Positions 25,261-33,704 are shown, counted from the first letter of the stretch. The stretch is 37,952 bases of DNA from Eubacteriales bacterium (GCA_030537135.1 JAUNOP010000027.1:1-37952), one strand, 5' to 3'. Made by a program: numbers and translations. The notes: generated from the sequence alone by a model not told the origin.

Positions 25261-25291
25261 TACTGTTCACAGCCAATAGCTGTGAACAGTA
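25261..25291 (-). terminator. Hairpin after cdaR, short form of the TACTGTTCAC repeat
   Basis: TACTGTTCACAGC (25261-25273) pairs perfectly with GCTGTGAACAGTA (25279-25291). On the minus strand it starts four bases past the cdaR stop and is followed by AATTTTTAAAA, so it can act as a terminator or attenuator before the HPr-like gene. The ends match the element at 19306-19446. Confidence 0.7.
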
Positions 25292-25294
25292 GTT

Positions 25295-26596
25295 TTAATT
25301 TTGCGTACTTTCCTCCACATCCTTCATCTGTGAAAGCATAACCTCTGTTGTCACCCTTGAAACCAGTGCATATCCTTCTGGCAATTCCACATCCAGGGGA
25401 ACCTTATAGCTTCCCTCCACCATATCTTCCAGGTCCACGCTTACTTTGATATCAGACGGATCCAAATCCTCCAGAACTATTCCTTCCTGTGCCTTAACGC
25501 GCAGCTCCACAGCGTCTGTTTCAAACACAGTTACCAAATCCCTTGGAGCATTTTCCACTGTAATATCCTTTGTACGGATAGTATAAACGCTGCTTCCCTC
25601 TGGAAGGATGCTCACCTGAACAAGCACTGTTTCCTGCGTATCTGCTGTTAGCCTCAGATTATCCGGCAACAGCTCTGACAGGTCTACCTTTGTCTCAAAA
25701 TCGTTTCTGTGTCCTGTAACGTCTATCATCTCAGCCGGTATCTCTATCACATTTCCATTCTCTTCCAGAAGAGCAAGTGCGTCACTGTCTCCTGTTACGC
25801 TGACCGCACTCGGGGTAATCGTCACCGTGCCCACCTGATATCCGGCTTCAGGCGCACCGGAATACTGCCCCTGAATCTTTACATCTGTTTTCACCCTCCA
25901 CAGCTTCACCGATACATTTACCTTAGAAGTATCGTACTTCAGATATTTCATCTGATTCTCTGTAAACTCTTCCTGGTTCTTATCTATAATTTTCAGATCC
26001 ACCTGGTCTGTAACATCTGTAGTAATGCCGCTGATACTCGTATTCATATAAGCAACAACCTTGTCAATTTTGTTCATCAGGGAAGCCGGTCCTGTAATTC
26101 TTATCTTCTCCGGGCTTGCAGATACTGTGCCTATCTCATAGCCCTTTCCGGTCTTAATATCCCTGCTGTTCACATTGATAAGAAATTCCTGGCTCTGTGC
26201 CTGCTCCAGTGTAACCGATATGTTGCGCGGAGTCGCCACTATCTGATCCTGTTCAATTCCCTTGCAGGTTACGCTGATAGGAAGCATCACGGGGTCTGTG
26301 GACAGACTGATTGCCTGACGAAGATCTGCTGTAGCCACAACATCGGAAGCAGTCAGCTTTTGGAGCTGCTTGCGTCTGCCTGTCACAACCACAGTGGTTG
26401 TATCCTGTCCCTGCTTCTGAAGATACATCTGCCCATTTTGCTCAACATAAGCAGTATTTAATATTTGCACAGAAACTCCTGTAAATTTTTTTGTTGCAAT
26501 CGGGTCATCTACATTTACAACAAACATCCAAATACAGACCGCCACTGCCACAGACATCAGCTTCAGGGCAAGATTATTTGTCAACGCTTTTTTCAT
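25295..26596 (-). CDS. cdaR: CdaR, regulator of diadenylate cyclase (YbbR repeats)
   Basis: 433 residues. An N-terminal helix (LMSVAVAVCIWMFVV) anchors the protein, followed by several YbbR-type beta domains outside the membrane (about 90 residues each; for example VVTGRRKQLQKLTASDVVATADL, ITGPASLMNKIDKVVAYMN, VTGDSDALALLEENGNVIEIP). CdaR binds and modulates CdaA, the enzyme making cyclic di-AMP. It overlaps cdaA by 23 bases, so the partners are translated together. In many Firmicutes glmM follows; here an HPr-like gene does. Confidence 0.95.
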   Translation of the reverse strand: MKKALTNNLALKLMSVAVAVCIWMFVVNVDDPIATKKFTGVSVQILNTAYVEQNGQMYLQKQGQDTTTVVVTGRRKQLQKLTASDVVATADLRQAISLSTDPVMLPISVTCKGIEQDQIVATPRNISVTLEQAQSQEFLINVNSRDIKTGKGYEIGTVSASPEKIRITGPASLMNKIDKVVAYMNTSISGITTDVTDQVDLKIIDKNQEEFTENQMKYLKYDTSKVNVSVKLWRVKTDVKIQGQYSGAPEAGYQVGTVTITPSAVSVTGDSDALALLEENGNVIEIPAEMIDVTGHRNDFETKVDLSELLPDNLRLTADTQETVLVQVSILPEGSSVYTIRTKDITVENAPRDLVTVFETDAVELRVKAQEGIVLEDLDPSDIKVSVDLEDMVEGSYKVPLDVELPEGYALVSRVTTEVMLSQMKDVEESTQN

Positions 26597-27464
26597 TCTT
26601 CACCCACCCCTTCAAAAACTGCGGAAACCTTCTGGAACTTTCAATCTTTGTCTTATTCTGCACCTTTTCAAGAGCCCTGCGGAGTTGGCTGCTGGATATA
26701 TTCCTGGTCAGCTTTCCATTCATGGCAATTGATACCTGACCTGTCTCCTCAGAAACAATAATCGTCAGAGAATCTGTCACCTCACTGATTCCCACTCCTG
26801 CGCGATGTCTGGTTCCAAGCTGCTTGCTCAGTTCCATATTATCGGAAAGAGGCAGATAACAGGTTGCAGCTACTACCCGGTTTCCTCTGATAATCACAGC
26901 CCCGTCATGAAGAGGCGTATTATGTTCAAAAATATTCACAAGAAGCTGACTGCTGATCTGGGCATCCACAAGAATTCCTGTTCTCTCATATTCTGTAAGA
27001 CGGATGTCCTGTTCTATCACAATCAATGCTCCTGTCTTTACCTCACCCATATCAAAGCAGGCTTTGATAAGTTCATTTGCTGTCTTGTCAGTGAATCTCT
27101 CTGCAACATCCTTTGTGTTGTCAAAGGGTACCAGAGAGGACATAAAATTCTTCTGTCCAAGCTGCTCCAAAGCCTTTCTGAGTTCAGGCTGAAAGATAAC
27201 CAGAACTGCTGTAATCATGACAGTGGCCATATTCTTCACTATCCACAGAATCGTATTCATTTTAAACACATAAGCCAAAAAGATGAACACAAGCACCACC
27301 ACAATTCCCTTCAGCAGCGTATAAGCTCTGGTGTATTTAATCCAAACAATCAGCTGGTATACAAAAAAGGAAATTAACAGGATTTCTATAAAATCAATCA
27401 CTCCCACCTGAGGGAGAGATAATTTTGCAAATGCCTGACCCAGCTGCAATATCATGTTCTCCAT
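26574..27464 (-). CDS. cdaA: Diadenylate cyclase CdaA
   Basis: 296 residues from the ATG that has AAGGGG eight bases upstream; a GTG two codons earlier is too close to it. Three N-terminal helices (VIDFIEILLISFFVYQLIVWI, LLKGIVVVLVFIFLAYVFKM, ILWIVKNMATVMITAVLVIF) precede the DAC domain with the catalytic DGA (LHDGAVII, about residues 187-189) and RHR (GTRHRAGVGISE, about 219-221). It condenses two ATP into cyclic di-AMP, an essential signal for potassium and osmotic balance and wall homeostasis in Firmicutes. It lies upstream of cdaR and downstream of two uncharacterised membrane genes. Length and motifs match the family fully. Confidence 0.97.
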   Translation of the reverse strand: MENMILQLGQAFAKLSLPQVGVIDFIEILLISFFVYQLIVWIKYTRAYTLLKGIVVVLVFIFLAYVFKMNTILWIVKNMATVMITAVLVIFQPELRKALEQLGQKNFMSSLVPFDNTKDVAERFTDKTANELIKACFDMGEVKTGALIVIEQDIRLTEYERTGILVDAQISSQLLVNIFEHNTPLHDGAVIIRGNRVVAATCYLPLSDNMELSKQLGTRHRAGVGISEVTDSLTIIVSEETGQVSIAMNGKLTRNISSSQLRRALEKVQNKTKIESSRRFPQFLKGWVKNEKSVDK

Positions 27465-27571
27465 ACCCACTTCCCCTTCTCTCTGTTTTCATATTCCCCA
27501 AAACAATAAATAACCCCTGGCTCGCTCGCTCTCTTCGGCCGCAATGCCCAGTCCCCTTTCTTATTCCCGCT

Positions 27572-28687
27572 TTATAAATCTCTTAGAGATTCCTCCAGCT
27601 TTTTCTCAAATTCTTCTGGATGAATATCTGAAAACTCACTTTCCACTCCTGCTTCTGTAAACACGTCGCCTGCCTCTGTGTCCTCATTGTCAAAAATCGG
27701 GTTCGCATATGCCGGCCTTGAGGTCTCTGCCTTTCTTCGCTCCTCTTCTGTCACAGGCGCGCTGGTAATCTTCTTAATGCTTCTTGCTGTTGTAGCCACA
27801 CTTGCCTTTGGAACAGCTTTCACATAGTAATAATATTCATCATCCTCATATTCGAGCCTTTCCGTTCGCGTATAGTCTCCTCCAAACACAAAGAACTCAA
27901 GTACGATCCCAATCAATACGGAGATCAGGGTACTTACGATCAGCTCCGCCATATTCACATTGACTCCCAGGAACAAGCTTCCTGCAAGCATAATAAACAC
28001 ATATGCCACGCCTCCGACCACAATTGAAACTCTCCAGGCATAATCAAAGGAAGCGCTCCGGATAAGGCGTACCACAAGAATCACAGCTACCACTGCAATC
28101 ACTGCAAGCCACATTTCCTGATTATCAAGCACTCCGTCAGCAAGCGTCTTTATCTTTGTCAGCATTTCTGTATCCCCTTCTCCGGTCGAGTGGAGAATAT
28201 TTGCCTGACCTGCTGCATAGCTGATAAAATAAAACAGCACAACACCGCAGCCTGCCGGCATACACGCAGTAAGGTCGCTGAGAAGCCCTGTGCCGATAGA
28301 AAGGAGCGCAGGAGCTCCCATTCCCAGCATCAGCTGTGTAAACACAATCGCAATATTACTTCCCCTGCTAAAGCGCATAAACACAAGAACCATAAATAGA
28401 ATCAAAACACCTACAAAAACAGCAGTTTCCAGGCTTATAGCATAGCAATGCCCAATAATCAAGGCAAAACCCATATAAACAATGACATTCCAGGGAAGAA
28501 CTGCACACAGAAGAGACAGAATGAGTACAATGAATGGATTATTCAAGTCCTGCATAAATCCCATAGCATAATTAATTCCCATAAAATAAATCAGGGCCAG
28601 CAAAAACTTCATCACTGGAAGCAGAAATACCTCTGCGTTACTGTAAAAATTCTTTAATTTTTGTTTAAATAACAACAATGCTGTCAT
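27572..28687 (-). CDS. Uncharacterised polytopic membrane protein with acidic cytoplasmic tail
   Basis: 371 residues with GGAGGAGAT before the ATG. I do not recognise a characterised family. There are about nine or ten hydrophobic segments up to residue 270 (for example FLLALIYFMGINYAMGF, LIVSTLISVLIGIVLEFFVF), then a soluble tail of about 100 residues beginning near EYEDDEYYYYVKAVPKASV and ending in an acidic FEKKLEESLRDL. The Tyr-rich EDDEYYYYVKAVPK stretch is distinctive. It starts five bases after the preceding small membrane gene and precedes cdaA by about 107 bases, so a link to cyclic di-AMP or envelope control is possible but unproven. Confidence 0.8.
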   Translation of the reverse strand: MTALLLFKQKLKNFYSNAEVFLLPVMKFLLALIYFMGINYAMGFMQDLNNPFIVLILSLLCAVLPWNVIVYMGFALIIGHCYAISLETAVFVGVLILFMVLVFMRFSRGSNIAIVFTQLMLGMGAPALLSIGTGLLSDLTACMPAGCGVVLFYFISYAAGQANILHSTGEGDTEMLTKIKTLADGVLDNQEMWLAVIAVVAVILVVRLIRSASFDYAWRVSIVVGGVAYVFIMLAGSLFLGVNVNMAELIVSTLISVLIGIVLEFFVFGGDYTRTERLEYEDDEYYYYVKAVPKASVATTARSIKKITSAPVTEEERRKAETSRPAYANPIFDNEDTEAGDVFTEAGVESEFSDIHPEEFEKKLEESLRDL

Positions 28688-28692
28688 GGTTT

Positions 28693-29115
28693 TTATCTCC
28701 TCCTGCCTGCTGTGCGGCTCTTTCGTTCAGTTCTGCTGTACATCTTATTAAGCTGCGTCAGCATATCGTAGTATTTTTTCACGCTTTTCTTGGCCATATA
28801 ATATTTTACCGAATACTGAATATAAGTCAGTATACTAAAGGCTGCCATTATCACAGCATAACCCACCAAGATTTCCGTACCTAAAACAATTAGATTCATT
28901 CTATGAATATTGTTCAAAAGATATTCTGCATAATAAGCTCCAAGTGCAAGCAGCACCAGCACATATCCAATTGTCACTACAAAAAAATTCCTAATCAGGG
29001 CTAATCCGATGTAGTCACTCCTGTAATATCTGCTGATCGGCAAGTACTTTTCCCCCTCTGTCTTCTCGTACATTGCAAGCTTAGTCATCAGCTTGACCTT
29101 CTCTTCGTTAATCAT
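28693..29115 (-). CDS. Small uncharacterised membrane protein
   Basis: 140 residues from MINEEKVKLMTKLAMYEKTE, chosen because AAGGAG lies eight bases upstream; the open frame reaches 24 codons further through the promoter region. Two long hydrophobic segments (NFFVVTIGYVLVLLALGAYYAEYLL and LIVLGTEILVGYAVIMAAFSILTYI) are followed by a basic tail (KKSVKKYYDMLTQLNKMYSRTERKSR). No known family is recognised. It has its own promoter and is the first gene of the run leading to the larger membrane protein and cdaA. Confidence 0.78.
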   Translation of the reverse strand: MINEEKVKLMTKLAMYEKTEGEKYLPISRYYRSDYIGLALIRNFFVVTIGYVLVLLALGAYYAEYLLNNIHRMNLIVLGTEILVGYAVIMAAFSILTYIQYSVKYYMAKKSVKKYYDMLTQLNKMYSRTERKSRTAGRRR

Positions 29116-29177
29116 AGAAATACTCCTTATCTGCTTTCTGGAATCAGAAATTTTTCTTCTTATACTTATACACAGTA

Positions 29178-29206
29178 ATTGTATCATATATCTTTATCTG
29201 TGAAAA
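29178..29206 (-). promoter_or_regulatory. Probable sigma-A promoter of the membrane-protein/cda operon
   Basis: Minus strand TTTTCA (29201-29206), 17 bases, TACAAT (29178-29183), about 63 bases before the chosen start of the small membrane gene and just past the comF stop. Confidence 0.55.
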
Positions 29207-29212
29207 GCATTT

Positions 29213-29926
29213 TTAAAAACCTTTTCCAATAAAAACCGTCAAAAAATAGACCTTTTCAACTCCATGACGCAGAATTTCCGCAGCAGCCGCATCCACAGTG
29301 CTGCCTGTTGTATAGACATCATCCACAAGCAGGATTCTCTGAATTTCCCACTGTCCTGGTATTCCCTGAAAAGCGTTCTGAAGATTTTTTCTCCTTGCTG
29401 CAGCATCCAGCTTCTTTTGGGATTCTGTGCGGCAAAGCTTTCTGAGGCAGTCCTTGTATACTAAAATTCCAAGCTCAGCCCCAATAAGGTCAGCTATAAG
29501 AGCCGCCTGATTAAAGCCTCTCATCCGCTCCTTACGTCTATGCATGGGAACCGGGATTATCCCCTGGATTCCCCATCTCTGTATGTATTCCCGTCCATAT
29601 GCACAGCAGGCCCGTGCATAGAATCTGCCGTAATCCCTCCTTCCTTCGTATTTATATTTCATCAGAGATGCTTTCTTCTTGCTGTCATAAGAGAAAATTC
29701 CTACTCCTGCTTCATATAGATGAGGATGGACAGCACAGTCCTGACAAAGCTCTGCCTCTTCCCTCTCCAGGGGCTTTCCGCACTTTCTGCATCTTGGCTC
29801 TGAAACAGGCTTCCATATTCCCTCACATTCCGGACATACAAATCTGCTTTGGTTTTGCAGAATCTTATGACAGACAGGGCAATGTGCCGGATAAATCCAA
29901 TTCAACATGGTTTCCAAAGCTTTCAT
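29213..29926 (-). CDS. comF: ComF-family phosphoribosyltransferase-like protein
   Basis: 237 residues from ATG MKALETMLNWIYP, preceded by GGGAG; a GTG 25 codons earlier overlapping the recD2 stop is possible but has no good ribosome site. The N-terminus has a double zinc ribbon: CPVCHKIL, CPECEG, CRKCGK and CQDC. The C-terminal PRTase-like domain ends with ILLVDDVYTTGSTVDAAA, the PRPP loop, and has PVPMHRRKERMRGFNQA. ComF is needed for DNA uptake in Bacillus and for natural transformation in other bacteria; homologues are widespread where competence is unproven. Linked directly behind the RecD2 helicase, which suggests a DNA-processing operon. Confidence 0.93.
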   Translation of the reverse strand: MKALETMLNWIYPAHCPVCHKILQNQSRFVCPECEGIWKPVSEPRCRKCGKPLEREEAELCQDCAVHPHLYEAGVGIFSYDSKKKASLMKYKYEGRRDYGRFYARACCAYGREYIQRWGIQGIIPVPMHRRKERMRGFNQAALIADLIGAELGILVYKDCLRKLCRTESQKKLDAAARRKNLQNAFQGIPGQWEIQRILLVDDVYTTGSTVDAAAAEILRHGVEKVYFLTVFIGKGF

Positions 29927-29997
29927 ACAGGCTCCCTTCTCCCCGACAGCCTTATTCTCCCCTGCTTCTTTTAAGAGACGGAATCCCTGTGTCCTGG

Positions 29998-32250
29998 TCA
30001 CAGCTCTTTTGGATTTTTCTCAAAAAATTCCCGAATTCTTTTTTCAAGAGAGCTATATCTCTCCTGTTCCTTGCTGTTTGCAATCATCTGTGCAAAGGTT
30101 TCCTCGCTTCCCACCACAGTCACACATTTTTTTGCTCTGGTCACAGCTGTATACAGAAGATTTCTGTTGAGGAGCATCTTTGGGCCCGAAAGAAGAGGTA
30201 TCACAACTGCCGGATATTCACTCCCCTGGGATTTATGAATCGTAATAGCATAGGCCAGTTCAAGCTCCTCCAGCTGCTTAAAGGTGTACTGGGCAAAGCG
30301 TCCCTCCTCAAACTCTACTGTAACCAGCTCTGCAAATTCATTGATTTCACGGATAATTCCTGTATCGCCATTAAAGACTCCCACGCCCTTTTCCACAGGA
30401 ATACCGTATCTCCCCCGTATTTCCCATTCCAGCTGATAGTCGTTCTTAATCTGCATCACCTTATCTCCCTGCCGGAAAAGTCCTCTGGCTGTCTCCTTTT
30501 CTTTTTTCCTTGCATCCGGAGGATTCAGATATCTCTGCAAAATCTGGTTAAGCCTCTCCACTCCAAGCGCACCCTTTCTCATAGGAGTCAATACCTGAAT
30601 GTCACTCTCCCTTGCTCCTACATATCTTGGAAGCTTGTCCTGGATCAGAGCAAGCAGCACACGAATGATAATATCAGCATCCGAACGCTTCAGAAAAAAG
30701 AAATCACGGCTTTTATTATCCAGGCAAACCATTTCTCCTCTGTTGATTTTATGAGCATTTACAATGATATCGCTCTCAAAGGCCTGTCTGAAGATTTTCT
30801 TCAGCTCTACCACAGGGAAAATTCCGGATTCTATGATGTCTCTGAGAACATTTCCAGGTCCTACACTCGGAAGCTGATTCACATCCCCCACCAGGATAAG
30901 CCGGGTTCCCACTGTCACCGCACAAAGGAGAGAATGCATCAGGTGAATATCCACCATGGACATCTCATCAATAATAATTACGTCTGCTTCCAGAGGATTT
31001 TGTGTATTTCTCTCAAAATGAGCCCTGCCCTGTCGGTTCTCCTCCTCCGGCGCTCCTGACAGCTCAAGAAGTCTGTGAAGTGTCTGCGCCTCATATCCAG
31101 TTGCCTCTGTCATTCTTTTTGCCGCTCTTCCTGTGGGAGCTGCCAGTCGTATTATACAGTCCTCCATTTCAAAGTACTGAATAATTGCATTGATCGTTGT
31201 TGTTTTTCCTGTTCCCGGCCCTCCTGTCAGAATAAGAATTCCATTTTGCGCTGCCTCTGCAACCGCTCTCTTCTGCATTTCCTCCAGAGTCGTCTCTGTC
31301 ACCTGCTCAATCGCAAGAATACGCCTCTCCACCTGTTCTGTATCCTCTGGATATGGTACATTCAGCTCGCAGAGCATTTTCGCTGTGTTCAGCTCGAGCT
31401 GATAATATTGACCAGCATACACAATAACCGAATCCTCTGTTCCCTTAAGCACTATCCTTCTGTCCATGGCCAGATCCATGAGGTGCTTGTCCATGTAGGC
31501 TCTGTCCACCCCCAGAAGCTCTTCTGCTCTTCTAAAAAGCTCATCCTTTGGAAGGTAAATATGACCGTCCTGCACAGACTGAGAAAGTGTATACAAAAGT
31601 CCGCTCCTGATGCGGTAATCAGAATCTGTATGAATTCCAATTCTGGCAGCTATCTCATCGGCAATCTTAAATCCCACGCCGTCAATATCCTCGGCAAGCT
31701 GATAAGGGTTCTCCTGCATAACATGATACAGCTCCTGTCCATATTTCTTGAAAATCTTTGCTGCCAGATTCAGAGTGATTCCATATTTTTGCAGAAAAAT
31801 CATAGCCTTTCGCATGTCCGCCTTTTCTGCAATCTGGCTCCCGATCTCTCTTGCCATCCTCGGACTTATCCCTCGAACCTCAGAGAGACGCTCTGGTTCT
31901 TCCTCCACAATCCTTAGCGTTTCCTCCCCAAAGTGCCTCACGATCCTGGAAGCAAGAGCAGCTCCCACGCCTTTAATTGCGCCGGAGCCGAGATATCTCT
32001 CCATAGCCATGGCATCCTCTGGCACCTTTGCTGCATAGGAATGAATCTGAAATTGTTCTCCATATACAGGGTGTCTGGAAAATTCTCCCTCTGCTTCAAT
32101 TGTTTCCCCCTGGTTCACATACTGAAAGATTCCCACGCAGGTCAGCTCATCCCTGCCTGTTCCCTGCTCCTTTAAAACCAGAACCGTATATCCATTCTCT
32201 TCGTTCCGAAAAATAACATGATCTATATACCCAGTAATCCTTTCACTCAT
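29998..32250 (-). CDS. recD2: ATP-dependent DNA helicase RecD2
   Basis: 750 residues from ATG MSERITGYIDHVIF (a TTG four codons earlier is open but less likely). An N-terminal OB-like and helix-hairpin-helix part (ITGYIDHVIFRNEENGYTVL, IKGVGAALASRIVRHFG) marks the RecD2 branch rather than RecBCD RecD. The SF1B core has GGPGTGKTT (Walker A), IIDEMSMVDIHL (motif II), LVGDVNQLPSVGPGNVL (motif III) and YAITIHKSQGSEYPAVVIP near the end. A 5'-3' helicase used in mismatch and recombination repair in Bacillus and Deinococcus, independent of RecBC. A TATAAT-like -10 lies about 155 bases upstream at 32410-32415. Confidence 0.95.
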   Translation of the reverse strand: MSERITGYIDHVIFRNEENGYTVLVLKEQGTGRDELTCVGIFQYVNQGETIEAEGEFSRHPVYGEQFQIHSYAAKVPEDAMAMERYLGSGAIKGVGAALASRIVRHFGEETLRIVEEEPERLSEVRGISPRMAREIGSQIAEKADMRKAMIFLQKYGITLNLAAKIFKKYGQELYHVMQENPYQLAEDIDGVGFKIADEIAARIGIHTDSDYRIRSGLLYTLSQSVQDGHIYLPKDELFRRAEELLGVDRAYMDKHLMDLAMDRRIVLKGTEDSVIVYAGQYYQLELNTAKMLCELNVPYPEDTEQVERRILAIEQVTETTLEEMQKRAVAEAAQNGILILTGGPGTGKTTTINAIIQYFEMEDCIIRLAAPTGRAAKRMTEATGYEAQTLHRLLELSGAPEEENRQGRAHFERNTQNPLEADVIIIDEMSMVDIHLMHSLLCAVTVGTRLILVGDVNQLPSVGPGNVLRDIIESGIFPVVELKKIFRQAFESDIIVNAHKINRGEMVCLDNKSRDFFFLKRSDADIIIRVLLALIQDKLPRYVGARESDIQVLTPMRKGALGVERLNQILQRYLNPPDARKKEKETARGLFRQGDKVMQIKNDYQLEWEIRGRYGIPVEKGVGVFNGDTGIIREINEFAELVTVEFEEGRFAQYTFKQLEELELAYAITIHKSQGSEYPAVVIPLLSGPKMLLNRNLLYTAVTRAKKCVTVVGSEETFAQMIANSKEQERYSSLEKRIREFFEKNPKEL

Positions 32251-32338
32251 ATCCCTTCCCAAACCTTTTTCACAATATTATATGATACCGGGGGCAAAAG
32301 TTCAGAAATCCGATGCAAGCCCACTTGCAAGAGAATTT

Positions 32339-32387
32339 GTCAAACGGAAATTCGCAATCCGCTTCGCTGCTTGCTTGATACGTTAAA
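32339..32387. repeat. Palindromic intergenic repeat, copy C (short form, 49 bp)
   Basis: Matches copy A (3835-3883) except at two positions, including the GCTTGCTTGATACGTTAAA tail. It lies about 90 bases upstream of the recD2 start. Confidence 0.8.
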
Positions 32388-32451
32388 CTTTTGACCTCAA
32401 CATCATCATTATATAAGAGTCAATAGACATTCTGACTTCTATGATATGCAG

Positions 32452-32481
32452 AAAATGGGGCTGCATACACACCCCCATTTT
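32452..32481. terminator. Probable terminator downstream of the mreB-type gene
   Basis: AAAATGGGG (32452-32460) pairs with CCCCATTTT (32473-32481), about 100 bases past the mreB stop. The U-run is four on the minus strand and longer on the plus strand, so efficiency in the needed direction is uncertain. Confidence 0.5.
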
Positions 32482-32580
32482 TTTCCCTTTAACTCTGCAA
32501 TAGTATACCGCGCGCTCATTTTCAGACAAGCGGTGCAGAATCGGATTGTTTCCAGGCGAACGCATCCAACACCAGCCTTC

Positions 32581-33558
32581 TCACTCGGAAACCTGAGGAA
32601 ATTTCTCTGTTCCTGCTGCTGTCACCAGCATCGGCTCCTGACAAACCATTGTATTGATTCCTGTTCTCTCCTCAATCGCCAGCTCCATGCCTCCCAGAAG
32701 CGCTCCTCCTCCTGTGAGTACAATTCCTCTGTCCACAATATCCGCAGCAAGCTCAGGAGGCGTTCTCTCAAGTACTCCATGTACGCAGTCCAAAATCTGA
32801 TTCACATTATCCCGAAGAGCAGTCCGAATTTCTTCAGAGGTAAGCTTGGCAATTCTCGGAAGTCCGGTGATCATATTCCTGCCCTTTACATCTATTGTAG
32901 TGATTTGCGCCTGTTCCACAGCGCTTCCGATTTTTATCTTAATGCCCTCTGCCTGTTCCTCTCCGATAAACAGACTGTGAGCCTTTCTTACATAATTGAT
33001 AATTGCCTGATTAAAATCATCTCCGGCAACCTTCACAGAAGCCGATACAACAACTCCTCCCAGAGAGAGAACCGCCACATCCGTTGTGCCGCCTCCAATA
33101 TCCACAATCATGTTTCCAAAGGGCTTTGTGATATCCATTCCCGCGCCAATGGCCGCTGCAACCGGCGCGTCTATCAGATTTACATCCCTGGCGCCAGCCT
33201 GATAGGTGGCCTCTTCGAGCGCCTTGCGCTCAATTTCTTTGATTCCGGCAGGCACACAGATGGTAATCTTTGGTTTTCTAAAGGCCCTGCGCCCCTGCGC
33301 TTTTATGATAAAATACTTGAGCATTTTCTCAAGAACCGTATAGTCTGCAATCATTCCCTGCCGAATCGGCCGAATAATCTCTATGTTGCCTGCCGGATGA
33401 TTCTCTATCTGTCTGGCCTCTTCTCCAACAGCCTTGATCCTCTGCATATCCTTATCATAGACTGCAACTGTCGGCTCTTTTAGGACAATGCCTTTTCCGG
33501 AAGCACACACAACACTGTTGGAGGTTCCCAAATCAATTCCAATACTTTTTGCCGCCAT
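32581..33558 (-). CDS. mreB: MreB/Mbl-type actin homologue
   Basis: 325 residues with AGGAGG upstream. Actin-fold ATPase motifs are clear: IGIDLGTSNSVV (phosphate 1), NMIVDIGGGTTDVAVLSLGG (phosphate 2) and RGIVLTGGGALLGGMELA (adenosine). MreB filaments guide the elongation wall-synthesis complex along the cylinder. The C-terminus (VCQEPMLVTAAGTEKFPQVSE) departs from the usual NPLDCVALGTG block and the protein is slightly short, so this may be a second, divergent paralogue like Mbl or MreBH. mreC and mreD are not adjacent, which fits that view. Upstream lies a repeat element, downstream a hairpin, so it appears to be a single-gene unit. Confidence 0.88.
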   Translation of the reverse strand: MAAKSIGIDLGTSNSVVCASGKGIVLKEPTVAVYDKDMQRIKAVGEEARQIENHPAGNIEIIRPIRQGMIADYTVLEKMLKYFIIKAQGRRAFRKPKITICVPAGIKEIERKALEEATYQAGARDVNLIDAPVAAAIGAGMDITKPFGNMIVDIGGGTTDVAVLSLGGVVVSASVKVAGDDFNQAIINYVRKAHSLFIGEEQAEGIKIKIGSAVEQAQITTIDVKGRNMITGLPRIAKLTSEEIRTALRDNVNQILDCVHGVLERTPPELAADIVDRGIVLTGGGALLGGMELAIEERTGINTMVCQEPMLVTAAGTEKFPQVSE

Positions 33559-33623
33559 ATTCTTATTCTTCCTCCTCCCAACCAGTGCCTGCTGCTCTTC
33601 ACAGCAGCTTTGGTCGCCTTACT

Positions 33624-33687
33624 GTCAAGCGGATATTCGCAATACCCATAGGACACGATGTCCGCTTCGCTACTTGCTCATAACTAA
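33624..33687. repeat. Palindromic intergenic repeat, copy D (long form)
   Basis: Shares GTCAAGCGGATATTCGCAAT and CCGCTTCGCTACTTGCT ends with the other copies and has the extra inner block ACCCATAGGACACGATG, as in copy B. It lies between uvrA and the mreB-type gene. Confidence 0.75.
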
Positions 33688-33704
33688 ACAACTGCTTCGC
33701 AGTG

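Larger units (their letters stand above)
32263..32580. other. 318-base gene-free stretch between mreB-type gene and recD2
   Basis: Holds, from right to left on the minus strand, the mreB-side hairpin (32452-32481), a TATAAT-like -10 near 32410 that could serve recD2, and repeat copy C (32339-32387) in the presumed recD2 leader. The rest shows no reading frame or RNA I can recognise. Confidence 0.6.

Noticed and set aside
29599-31059. 486-residue open frame on the plus strand
   Set aside because: It lies antisense to recD2 and comF, which have full family motifs. Its protein has low-complexity Ser/His/Cys composition typical of antisense frames, and no ribosome site.
33624-33630. TTGACA -35 supplied by repeat copies A and D
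   Set aside because: On the minus strand TTGACA is present at the repeat edge, but no -10 follows at a workable distance in either copy.
3835-33687. CRISPR array
   Set aside because: The repeats are far apart, irregularly placed and in two lengths, with no spacers and no cas genes.
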